Shown here: piece by piece, positions 54,110 to 64,000 of the stretch
How the letters are laid out: every line of letters starts with the position of its first letter
How positions within the stretch are numbered: position 1 is the first letter of the stretch
Source of the DNA: Rhynochetos jubatus
Taxonomy: Eukaryota; Chordata; Aves; Eurypygiformes; Rhynochetidae
Assembly (NCBI GenBank): GCA_027574665.1
Contig: CM050653.1
Span: forward strand, 41,428,118 to 41,492,117
DNA: 64,000 nt
Direction: 5' to 3'
Notes under the pieces: generated by a model
The model's database searches: none
The model's input: the letters and a program-made list of their open reading frames with translations, nothing else
Told to the model about the DNA's origin: nothing
Made by a program: the position numbers and the translations under genes

Positions 54110-54960
54110 AGCACTGTAATTTAGAGCACAATTCCGGGTCTGTTACACGCTACTTGGAAGTTATCATTGCTCCAGCTATTCATGGCTCATAAAGTATTGT
54201 TCTGTCAATTGCATTGTACGGCTCTTTGTGTGGAAATGATGGATGAAATGGGATACATATTACTTAACGATTAGACTTCTGCAAAACATGTTCAAACAGA
54301 TATGCCAGGCTTGATGATACCTTATTATCATCAATGAAACAGAGACAGCATAATGGTGCCATGTATGTATTTCTCGGCAGGAAATGCAAGTGAAATGTTT
54401 CTGTTTGCAACCCCAACAGCTCCTTAGTCTCAGTTATTTCAGTTCAGCTAAAGATGACATGCTAAAATGAGGGCATTTATTACTAAGTGGCATTAAGAAG
54501 GGGAATATTTAACCTACCATTGAAATGCTTACAGCAATGCGTGGAAAAATCATCTAATGTGTGCTGGCAGTAATTTATGACATTGGAAAAAATGCTATCA
54601 TCTTTTTTCCCTTGTCTGTGGTCTGGCTTTGCAAACTGCAAGCCCTGAGGAGCAAGTTTGATATAATATGGCTAATGAGAATAAGTGAGCACACTGCAAT
54701 ATTCTTAAAGGGTTACACTGCTGAGTCTTTGACTCTTTATACTTTTTAATTTCCTTGTACAAACAGTGCAGTGAAAATGGCAAAATCCATTTGGCTGGTC
54801 TGTGCTACAAATTAAATCCTTGATTAAATTTTGGCAATTACTTCTCCGGGTCTTTTTCATTTAAACATTTTTAATTCATTTGAATAAGCTTCTTAATCAC
54901 GATTCTGGCAAGCCATTGTACAGCAAGACAAATTCTAATAAATACTATAATGCAGCAACA
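54110..54960. promoter_or_regulatory. Candidate conserved non-coding element
   Basis: An 850-bp stretch without repeats, low in CpG and rich in homeodomain- and SOX/POU-like AT words (gtcaattgcattgta, gtaatttatgac, aaattaaatccttgattaaa, ggcaattac). It resembles in texture the vertebrate conserved enhancers that cluster in introns of large regulatory loci. No alignment was possible, so conservation is not shown. Small open frames inside it look random. Confidence 0.35.
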
Positions 54961-55011
54961 GACAAACAGAAAGATGGATGGATGCTGAAAAGGAAGGGTT
55001 CTGTCTTTTGC

Positions 55012-55025
55012 CTTTTTTTTTTTTT
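55012..55025. repeat. Poly-T tract
   Basis: Uninterrupted T-run just right of the candidate conserved block at 54 kb. Confidence 0.8.
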
Positions 55026-55402
55026 AAATTTTGGTGTTGCCTATATCCATCTTTCATGAAAGTTGTATTCCATTCTTCTGTGATGTTGAAATCTATCTCA
55101 TTACGTGTTGACATTTCCCTTTGTGATGTCAAAAGCTAATAAAGACTCCAGGAAGGGTTTCAAACCCTCTTAATAAGAGGGTGGAAGAAAGATTAAATCA
55201 TCCTTAATGCACAAATCAATACTATAGTCAACGAAAGGGTACAAATGAAGAGGAAAATGTGAAGGGCTGTCACTCCTCTAGCAGGAGAGATGCTAGATGG
55301 ACATTTTCAGCAAAGGTGCTTGAATTTAGCTACTCAGCCTTCACTGCAAAATAATGTATTACTATTGAAAAAGTATCAAACACCTTGAGCTATTCTCTGG
55401 AG

Positions 55403-55440
55403 GTTTTGTGGGTTTTTGTTTTGTTTGGTTTTTTTTTTTT
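55403..55440. repeat. T/G-rich tract ending in poly-T
   Basis: gttttgtgggtttttgtttt continues as gtttgg and a 12-T run. On the minus strand it is an A/C-rich tail. No element is recognised beside it. Confidence 0.8.
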
Positions 55441-57267
55441 ATCTGTGAAGAAAGACATGAGATAACACGTGGTAAAGTACCTCCTTAGTCAGAAAAGGTC
55501 CAGAGCCCTCTGAGCATGGAGGGTAGCACCGTACCATTTTCTGTGCAAAAAGGATGTGGGGAAAAGCAGTTGCAACTGGATGAGCAGAAAGAGGCAGGAG
55601 AGAATAGAAATTAAAATAAAAGCTTCAGGACAAACAAAACTGAGTAGGACTAATTAAATGTTAACCATTTATTTTTGTGCTACCAGTTCATTGTTGGTGT
55701 AATGTGTAGAAAATATTGACAAATATAGAGGCTCAAAAATTCACACAGTTTATCAGTGGCTCTAGAAGAGAAAGTGTTAAAGTCTTACTGCAAGGCCAGG
55801 TCTCTGTCGGACATGAAATATGCTAATATATAACCTGCAGCATTGCTACTCCTGTAACCTCTGGAAATGCTTAATCTCACCAAAAGAGAAAATACCACCT
55901 CTGTGATCCTGAAAGGATAAACAAAGGCATTGCAGATGCCTTAGGTTTTTTTTTTCCCCTTCCCTTTAAGCTAGAAGACACCTGTAGATGGATTTGCTTC
56001 TTTTACGCACTGCATTCCAGAGGCCTGGTTTTCTGTAGTTCAGAAAGGAGAAGACTTTAAACAAAACCTGTGTGTTTATTTAGGTGCACTTAAGTGCAGT
56101 TTCACCTACACCCTGACACTCTGAGCTCTGTGTGAAGTAAAGGCGCAAACCAGCCAGAGGAATAAAAGACCAAAAAAGAATCCAAAGATTCCGTTAAGAC
56201 TTAAAAGAGGGGAGATACTAACTCTCAGCAAGCTGTGGTAATGTTGTATCTGCCTCTGTGTGTCTCCAAAGACAAGGAGACTGAGCCTTGGGGATGTAAA
56301 TTGACAGGTGAAGGTTCTGAATACGGGTTAGTTGGCATGCAGGGGATATAAAGAGTGAGTAAGCTCACCTGTTTGCTATAAAGCATCAGCAGACAGTGAT
56401 ATATTACCCAAAAGAGAAGTCTGTCAATGCCCTGTATCTGTGCTTACGCTCCATTTCACCACTACATAGAGCCATTTTAAACTTCAAATGCTGGGCCACA
56501 CAATTTAGTTTACAAGTTAATAAAAGTGTGGTTTTCTTTTTAAAGCCTCTTCTCATGTCAGAATTTCATTTGCTAGAGTGTTCTTATCAACCCCGTGTTA
56601 TGATCCTGAATGGAAAGCTAATGCCTGAAAAATACCACAATGAAGAGGGGAAAAAAGTCACAAACGAATCACAAGAGAGTAAAATAAAAACCTTCAGTAT
56701 ATCACAACAAATTGTATTAGAGCACAGGTGACACACTCCAGAAAAATAAGCTGCCATGATCTATTTATACATGCATAGTGATAGAAAACGAACAAGGAAA
56801 GGGTTCACAGGGAAATTACAAGCTCCACGTTTCTAATTTTGTAGATTATTGGCATTTTCTCTACAGATGTTGGCAGAAAAAGGCTTCAAGAGCCAACTTT
56901 AACCCTGTATTCTCTTCTTGCATGAATGAGGGACTGTGAGCCTCCTGATATTGAATTCAATATAATTTCAACATTAAGTTTGGTGCAAGTAGAAGTAAAA
57001 TGTGATGTAAAAACACTGGTGTGCCAAATGTTGGGCCTCACATGTAAGTTCAGACAATTGAACAAGGAAGACTCAGAAGTCAAAGATAATACCTTCAGGA
57101 TCACATTCTCTTGCAAATTGATTTTATTTCTGTAAAATCACTTCAATATAATAAACAGTGGTAGAAGATGCAAAGACTTTCTCACCGTGATTAGAAACTA
57201 AGACCCAGAATATACTTCTTGATGCACACGGGTCTCTAAGCGAAGCATGGCAGTGTGAGACGTGCAG

Positions 57268-57300
57268 CTCACCATCTTCTGTAAGTAACCAGATGGTGAG
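57268..57300. repeat. Inverted repeat: 10-bp stem with a splice-donor-like loop
   Basis: The arm ctcaccatct at 57268-57277 pairs with agatggtgag at 57291-57300. The 13-nt loop contains gtaagt on the plus strand, which is a consensus 5' splice site but antisense to RBMS3. Confidence 0.85.
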
Positions 57301-59542
57301 AAGTCAAATTCTACTCAGAGCTGGGCTCTTCATGGGCACCTATCATTTGATGGTAAGATGTTTCTATTTTCTACACTGCCTGAACATTACCTCAGTTTTG
57401 GTGTGAAGGACAAGGTTCTCTGTTTAGAAAGCAATGGGAAATACAACTACTGGCTGGTTAACTAGTGCATCAATACATTTTTGACATCAATTATTATGTA
57501 TTACAAGCTCAGCAGCAGGAGAGATGTATGATTTCCATAACCAAAGGCTGGAGAAAGATGACACTACGTTCAGACAATTCCCTCTCTCAACTAGCCATCA
57601 CTTGGCAAGCTTTTTTCCACAGCCTTCTTTTTTTTTTTTAATCTGTTATTTTAAAATAAAATCTTCCTATGAGCTTCAACTCCAGCACATCACAGCCTGC
57701 CAGCTTCATCTTATAGCCTTAGGCTGAAACATCTTTTAAAGCTCAGTTTCTACAAAGCCCGAGAAGGACAATTCCTGTGCCTGTGTTGTGCAGACTCCTT
57801 CCCTACCTTGCCCCGCACAGCTGGCACCTCCTGACCAGCCGGAGGGGCACCTTCAGGAGGCGGCACTGGCAGAGAGACACCCTTTGTTAATAAACGTTGG
57901 GGGCAGGCTGCAGCCGGGCGCTCGTCAGGACATTACCATGCAAGCCAGCATGTTACTCTTCTCTATTCAGTCCCTAAAGGAATCGTGTTTGACAGAAGTG
58001 AACAGCTGCTGTGTATTTAGAGATGTGAATGTATTGCATTATTTAATGAATTGTGTCATTTTAATCTAATTATTACTAAAAGTCTGAACGTAAGCCTATT
58101 TTTATTTATGCTTAGAATTTTTACCCACTAAGCATTTTCCACCCTGTTGGCAGCCAAAAGTACTTTCTTTACTTTCCAGATAGTACCAGGACTGGAGCTG
58201 CACTGCTTGCACTCAAGCCAGCTCCCCTGCATGCCACTAATACTGCTATCTCACGTGCAGTATTTCTGGGCTTTTAACAAAATACATCCACGCAAGGGTT
58301 CCTGTTCTTCCTCCTTTTTTGTAAAACTCTTTCATTACCCCAGTGCCTCCATCTACATATTTTCTCTTACTTAATACCATGACATTAATATCTATGCCAC
58401 AAAGTCCTGTACGTGAATTATTTCCTCATGTGCAAAGTGAGTAACTCATGTGGAGGAAAGGATGAATTTCAACAAGCCACTTGATGATACCGATATCTTA
58501 ACACACTTGCAGCCTAACAGGCCCCGCTGCAGTTCAGAATCTCTTGTTGTCAAGCACTTGGCAGAGCTCAGCTCCCACCATGTACAAGGATGTGACAAGA
58601 CAGTTTTGATCCCCTTGTTCACTTTCCCTTCTGAACAGCACCACTAATAAACTCAAGGGGGCTTTGGAACAAGAGGGAATAAAAAGGGAACACAGGTCGT
58701 GACGCTTCGCTTCCTTATTACTGGAATCCAGAGCGTGACTCGACTCTGCCTGCTTGCCACTTAAAATTACAGCGAGGTAAAAGACTTTTAGAAGCATCGT
58801 TCTGCCTCTAGCAGGGGACGGATACAAAACGACCGGCTGCAAGGCTCTGGTGACCACATGCAGTTGCAGGCATCTCATTTTATGCACTTATGCAATAACC
58901 TCGTTTTTGAAACTCATGTGGAATCCTTCTCTGGGACTGGGACCCTGGGCCTGACACATGTTCTTTTTGGAAGATGTTTCTGGTTTCCCAACTGTTCTGC
59001 ATTGCTCTAGGGCTTACAGGCCCCCTAGCACTGGACACAGCCTCACGCCTCATCCACATACCTTTATATTGCTACATTACTGGGTGGATACTGAATTACT
59101 CATCACCATGGGTCACTGAAATATTCACCTATTACTTCATTTGAAGTAGATGTTCCTGTGGATGACAGCCAAGTTAATACTGAATATGTTTTTCACTTGC
59201 AGCATTAGACAGAAGCAGCTCTTTCTTTTTTTCTTAAATCTCTATTGCTATCAGAAGGAAAATATATCCCCTACCTATCTTTCCATATATGCAGCACACC
59301 TCTAACATATGAAATCCATCAATCAAAGACAGGAATGTTGCTAGCCTGCCTCATAAAATGCTTAAAGGTAAATGTGTGCACACCAAACTACCCCACACTC
59401 TTGCTTTTTTAAGATACCAAGTAGGTATTTAAATTAGTCATATTGAATAACCTGCTAGCATATGAAAGCTAATTTAATCTTAAATAGCATTGAGAAGGTG
59501 ACTACAGAAGGGTAATGCCCTGTTTCTCTCTAAAGTAGAGAA

Positions 59543-59670
59543 CATCATATGAAACTGGCAGACAACAGCTCTAAAACAATTACACAGACCCAATTAAACT
59601 GTGGAACTCGCTGCCACAGGACATTTTAAATGTGAGCATTCACAAAGTGGTAAGTATACAAAAAAGATCC
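59543..59670 (+). mobile_element. Probable CR1-like LINE fragment, end of ORF2
   Basis: The plus strand reads atgaaactggcagacaacag, then ctctaaaac, and gtggaactcgctgccacagg. The second part translates as LWNSLPQDI, which resembles the LWNSLP-x-x-(V/I) motif close to the C-terminus of CR1-type ORF2 in birds and reptiles. Flanking sequence soon loses similarity, so this is an old, diverged remnant. Because it encodes the C-terminal end yet lies upstream of the N-terminal-side fragment at 60 kb, the two cannot be one collinear insertion. Confidence 0.5.
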
Positions 59671-59964
59671 AATCTGTGTGGAACAATCCAAACCAGGGAA
59701 CTCGTTAGGTGTACGTCCGTGTTTGCATACCATACCCTTGCATGCCTCAGAAGAAATTCACAAGCACATCAAAAGTCTCTCGCATCAGTGCACCCAGGCA
59801 CGATGCTGTTTAATCTGTCCTTTATTACCAGTTTTCATTTGCAAATTGAAAGGGGGAGCTGTAAGCAGGAGGGATGTAGCTTGTTCCTCCCAAAGGGGTG
59901 CTTAAAATCCAACCCCCTTTCTGAGCAGCCGTGAGTCAGGAGGCGGCAGAAAAATCCTGACAGG

Positions 59965-60335
59965 CACTCTAATGAAAATGCAGTCTGCTGTAGCCCCTGT
60001 GATACAGAAAATTTCAAAGAAAAAGAAGCAGCAGCCAGTGGGGCTTCACAAGGGACTACTCGGCAGGTTTAAAAAAAAGAAAGCGGGGATACTGGAAATA
60101 GGATCCACACAAGGCTACAGAGAATCAGTTAAGACTTGCAGGGAAAGCAAGAGTAACAGAAAAGCAAGGGGAGTTCACGCTAGCCAAAGGGATTAAGGGG
60201 AGTAAGAAAGGCTTTTGCAAATACTTTATGTCAGGCAGAAAAATGATGGAAGAGGTTCGCTAATAAATAAAGACTGGGACAAAGAAAAGACCATGACTCT
60301 AAAATGAATAAATTGGCTTTTAACAAGGGACATAA
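59965..60335 (+). mobile_element. Degenerate CR1 LINE ORF2 (pol) fragment
   Basis: The plus-strand frame at about 59972-60196 includes GLHKGLLGRFKKKK, then GYRESVKTCRESKSNRKAR. A shifted frame gives KKGFCKYFMSGRKMMEEV near 60205-60260, followed by DWDKEKTMTLK. This order matches the region between the endonuclease and reverse-transcriptase domains of CR1 ORF2: W-x-N-x-E-L-L-x-x-L-K-x-K-K, then EEY-x-x-x-V-R-x-x-R-x-x-x-R-K-A-K, then KKGFYKYI-x-x-K-R-K-x-x-E-N-V, then KEKAEVLN. Frame changes and stop codons show that it is dead. The reverse transcriptase itself is not recognisable downstream. Confidence 0.78.
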
Positions 60336-60399
60336 ATAAGAGAAAGTTGGATATAAGAGGAACGACAGGAGGAAAGGTAGGGAGAAGGAAGCCTGGAAA

Positions 60400-62030
60400 G
60401 CCTGACAGCCATGTGCGAGCGCAGAGGCGCAGGAAGCTCGGGCCAGCAGAGAGGCCTCTGCAGCAGGCACCCTGATGGCACTGTCCCCACCTGCGTGAGG
60501 CAGAGGGGACCAAGGGCTTCCTGCTGGCATTATGGGGCACAGTATGCGCCTGTGGCTCTGCCACCTGCTTCTGCTGGCTGGTAAGGAGGCAGTGCAACAG
60601 CTTTCCTCCTCCTCACCTACCACGGAGCCCAAGGGACAGATGGGGGGCTCCTCCTGGGAGCTCGCAGAGATAGTTGACTGCACAAAGCTCAAGATGGGAG
60701 CATGTGAAGCCAACAGTTAATATCTTTGACCAGAAACCATGTTGTGAGGCCAATGGGCAGAGGATTAAGCGGGGATTTGCTACCTGTAATTTCAGTGTAC
60801 AGACTGGCACTTCACATACACTGTCTCCCTGTGAAGGTATGCTTGTCCCAACGTCCTGGTTTACAGACCAGATCTGCTGTGATACCTCTTATGACAACTC
60901 CATCAAGAGTTTCAAATTTAACCTCTCATCCAACTGAGACTTTTTTCCAAGGAAGCACAAAACCCCAGTGGATAGCAGAAAAGGGATAACAAAACTCCTC
61001 CCGTAGACTTGGCCCATCAGCCATCACTGAGGAACACCTATGGAGGTAGGTGATGTATAAGGGCTACAAGCTCATGCAGTGGCTTCCAGATCAAAGACAA
61101 TCCCATCACAGAACATCTGTAATACAGGCAGCAACAGATCAAAACCACCCATAGGTTTTAAACTGCCCTTCAAGCTTGACCTTGAAAAATGACTCTCTGG
61201 AAAGGATCAAACTTAGCCTGATCTTTTATTTTTGGACTCCACTTGTCAAGAAGAATACTACAAATGTGATGGAAATGTATGGGCCCCGTGGTTGCTGTGT
61301 GTCCTTAACCATCTCTAAAACTAGAGCAAAATGGTAGCAATACAGTAAGATGTTTCAGTGCCTGATGAACCACACAGCAATTTCTAAGAAACCTTGAGAA
61401 ACTTACAGAGGTTAAGACATTAAATAAGTTAAATGATTTCAATATATTTATGGACGTTTTCATGACAATCATCTGACCCAGCAAACTAAACATTTGTTAA
61501 GTATAAACTCTGTATTGTTGGGAGTCTCCAGCTCAGCTATATTAATATTTTTCTGGGGGAATTTTGCAGCTCCTGAGTGTGGCCCAGACCCAGACAGGGG
61601 AAAAAGCCTGCAGTTCCCAGCCCTCTCACCCTCCTACAGCCCCATGTCTATAAGGTGGTTTGAACAGCAGCCGAATGTTCCACAGAGAGAAACTCCCATC
61701 AAACAGATGGCTGTTAACCCAAAGGCTGTCACCCCAAGCAGTAACCTTGGCTTTGTCTGCCAGGGTGGTGGGATGATGCCTGCAGCCCGCGGCCTCTCCC
61801 ACATGGCCTCCATTGCTCTGTGCGACCACTGTCTGCTTCTCCTTCCTTCTCAAAAAAAAAGTCTTTAAACAGTTTGCTTATACCATGCATGATGGCTCTG
61901 GGCACAGGCAAGGAGGCTTGCTGAGCCCTGTAGAGAGGCACAGCTCACCCCAGCTCTCAGGCGGTACGTCCCCGGGGATGCCAAGCCCAGCTCCTGCGCT
62001 GCTGCATTTCCTGCCGATTCCCTCCTAATG
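60400..62030. other. GC-variable stretch next to LINE debris, origin unclear
   Basis: Right of the CR1 ORF2 remnant, patches of high GC (60400-60670 and 61560-62010) alternate with AT-rich sequence. On the plus strand it includes a short hydrophobic, signal-like start (MRLWLCHLLLLAG) followed by a gtaagg donor-like site. It also includes an 87-codon Cys-rich frame (60674-60937) and a 124-codon frame (61494-61868). No family is recognised and no consistent exon chain can be built. It may be part of an unrecognised repeat. Confidence 0.3.
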
Positions 62031-62426
62031 GTCGTCTTCAGCTCCATACTAGCAGACAGGGTATGACAATTTACTCTGGTAAATGAAGGTGCACATATAA
62101 CAAATGTACCAAACAGCAGAGAAATTTCACTTGTTCCCAGTCAAACCTGCTTCCAAATGCAACCAATCTCTTTAAATTGCTGATCAGAGATGATTAACTC
62201 TGAGTGTTTCATTTTGTCCAGCTTTCTCTTGGCTTTCCCTATCACACCCCAAACAAACCCAATGAATCTGTGCAAGACTTTTACTCAGTTTAATAAATAA
62301 AAGAAGCAAGAATGAATGGAGCCCTAATACAATTTGCACCAAACCTAAAGTAGTCAGAGCTGAGCTATCAGAGTGCTGAAAAATAAGCAAACCCAGCCAT
62401 TTAGACTGAATCTTTCTCCATATATC

Positions 62427-62460
62427 AGTCTCTCTCTCTCTCAAAAAAAAAAAAAAAAAA
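62427..62460. repeat. (TC)n followed by A18
   Basis: A (tc)n run is directly followed by 18 consecutive A bases. On the minus (RBMS3 sense) strand it reads as T18 then (GA)n. No acceptor use is suggested because no exon follows. Confidence 0.9.
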
Positions 62461-63599
62461 GCATCTGAAACCACTTCTCCTGTTTCAGATAGAACATAAA
62501 TTAATTCACTTTAAACAAGGTTGAATATTTAAGCTCAGGATTGATTAAAACCTTGAGATCTGATTTCAAGTACAAATGATATTGTTCCAAGTAATATCAC
62601 AGTATACTTGCAACAATATGTGTCAAAGACTCCAGAAATTTCCAAGCATTAAGACACAGGAGAAGCAAAATGCTGCTAAAGCAGTGACCCAGATTAATTA
62701 TTCCACTGGAAACCCAGAAGCAGTCAACATTACTCTAAGAATGGACACACCGAACTATGCCAGAGAAATAAAAAGTTACCTCAAAGGCATTATTCTTTGT
62801 TAATACCCCTAACCTTCCCCTAGGTTTTTTGATGAGCTAATGACACGGGCTGTTGGGGAAAAAATGTCTGCGGTGCAGAGTGAATTGGGTAAAGCCAGAA
62901 ATCACATCTCATGCGTGAGTCAGAAAATCAAAACCTTCTTTAGATATTTAAACAGACTAATTTATTCACTAACTTCTCTTTTCAGAATAAATTTGCTGCT
63001 GAGGCCCCAAGGATACCTCTCACTGAACTAGAACATTATCAAACAGGAATGAGTGCTTTGCTTTCTCAAAATCCCAAACAACTCTAAGAAGAAAAGCCGA
63101 AGCTTATTTACAAGCATCACTTGTGCACCCTCAGCCATGAATAGCAGATTTCCATGAACCCTCTGAAAAAGAGCATTTGATTTTTACAGACAAGCTACAG
63201 GCTGTACTTAACTCTGAATGCAGTCAGTGACCAAGCTAGATGCTTCAGTGATTAATTTTTATGTGAACTACAATTATTATGAGAATGTCTGTGCTGTTTT
63301 CTTCGGTTTCTGATTTTTCACTTTCATGTGTTTATGTCAGAGACTTCAACAAAACAGATTTATAAACAGGGACTTGCATTATTACCCTTGACTATTTCAT
63401 CTTCAAAAATAATCTAACATCTAGTGTAAGTTTGGACAAAACCAATATGATATACACAGTTTATCTGTTCACAATAAAATTACACAGAATAAAAATGACT
63501 TCCAGATTATTTCATCTTTTCTTATCTTTCATGTAAATTGAATTTTCCTACTGTGAGTCCCTTCTACCCATGCAGGGGAGAAAAACAACTACTTCTCAT

Positions 63600-63730
63600 G
63601 GCATAATGAACACTTAGACAGCTGCAGAGAGAAGCATTCAATTGCATTTACATTTGGCAATTATTTAATGTCACCTATTAATATCCAGCTACTGTCTCCG
63701 GCAGTCCTACCTTGCAAGGTGGCTGAGCAT
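63600..63730. promoter_or_regulatory. Candidate conserved non-coding element
   Basis: Contains caattgcatttacatttggc, aattatttaatgtcacc and tattaatatccagc in a row: an octamer-like atttacat word and several ATTA cores within 80 bp. There is no repeat and no coding potential. Function is inferred only. Confidence 0.25.
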
Positions 63731-64000
63731 GCTAAATGTGCTAAAAAGGAATTTCCTCCTCATTTCCATCTTCGTTATACTTCACCCTGGCTTCCACTGT
63801 CCCTGTGCACATTGCCCACCAGGAAGGCAGCTCGCCTTCAAGCGCCGCCGGCACACCGCAGCAGATGCACTGCTTGCCTCTTGGAGCTGCTCGCATGTTG
63901 CAGTGCCTTACTCTTTCTGGGGTTTTTTTCTACAATCACTTCCCTTTTGTTGCCTGGGCGGTTGAGTTCCTTGTCTGCCTTGAAAAAAGCTAAAAAACTA

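Larger units (their letters stand above)
1..64000 (-). other. RBMS3: RBMS3 gene body, partial at both ends
   Basis: The whole window is read as one internal segment of the RBMS3 transcription unit, running from right to left. Two in-phase exons are joined by a complete 9.0-kb intron. The family's RRM1 exons should lie to the right and the Pro/Gln-rich C-terminal exons to the left. Neither was found when both strands were read for their expected codons, for example the GYGFVDF motif of RRM1. In mammals this locus is known to be very large, which fits 238 coding bases in 64 kb. No promoter, first exon or polyadenylation site of RBMS3 is identifiable here. Confidence 0.9.
11890..64000 (-). other. 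RBMS3 large intron, 3' part (at least 52.1 kb)
   Basis: All sequence right of the 158-bp exon reads as intron. On the minus strand the preceding exon should encode the second half of RRM1 (GYGFVDFDSPAAAQKA in the family). Candidate sites for the codons of this motif were checked across the interval and none fits. The intron is mostly AT-rich, with LINE fragments, simple repeats and possible conserved non-coding elements listed separately. Stretches not listed separately hold nothing I can recognise. Confidence 0.85.

Noticed and set aside
1..64000. CRISPR array, operon, phage or bacterial features
   Set aside because: No regularly spaced repeats, no ribosome binding sites with adjacent genes and no long coding frames. 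The sequence is clearly vertebrate intron.
1..64000. tRNA, rRNA or known small RNA genes
   Set aside because: No A-box/B-box pair, cloverleaf or rRNA core sequence was recognised. A covariance-model scan would be needed to exclude small structured RNAs.

Overview
This is vertebrate nuclear DNA, almost certainly from a bird. It is AT-rich and intron-like, with no operons and no ordinary long reading frames. Two short CR1-type LINE 3' ends of avian character lie at 11158-11315 and 50576-50673, degenerate CR1-like ORF2 fragments lie near 59.5-60.3 kb, and A/C-rich tails of the kind seen in bird genomes are scattered throughout. The species cannot be named from the sequence.

The only recognisable gene is RBMS3 (RNA-binding motif, single-stranded-interacting protein 3), transcribed on the minus strand. 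Two coding exons are present: 11732-11889 (158 bp, most of RRM2) and 2634-2713 (80 bp, the end of RRM2). Both have canonical AG/GT borders and compatible phases, and the translation matches RBMS3 rather than RBMS1 or RBMS2 at diagnostic positions. Together they encode about 79 residues. The RRM1 exons and the C-terminal exons were searched for and not found, so they lie outside the window.

Layout by position: 1-2633 is the start of the intron 3' of the 80-bp exon. 2634-2713 is that exon. 2714-11731 is a complete 9.0-kb intron with one CR1 copy and a CpG-enriched patch. 11732-11889 is the RRM2 exon. 11890-64000 is one continuous piece (at least 52.1 kb) of the intron between RRM1 and RRM2. This big intron holds a GC-rich block at 15.0-16.7 kb, a CpG-dense spot at 35.2 kb, simple repeats, a 32-bp tandem duplication at 46.5 kb, three clean hairpins, LINE debris at 50.6 and 59.5-60.3 kb, and several stretches that look like conserved non-coding elements (38.1, 39.7, 49.5, 54.5 and 63.6 kb).

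The other open frames in the window show no domain, no family resemblance and no consistent splice context, and are treated as chance frames. No new biological system is evident. The most useful leads are the candidate regulatory elements inside this very large intron and the weak donor of the RRM2 exon.
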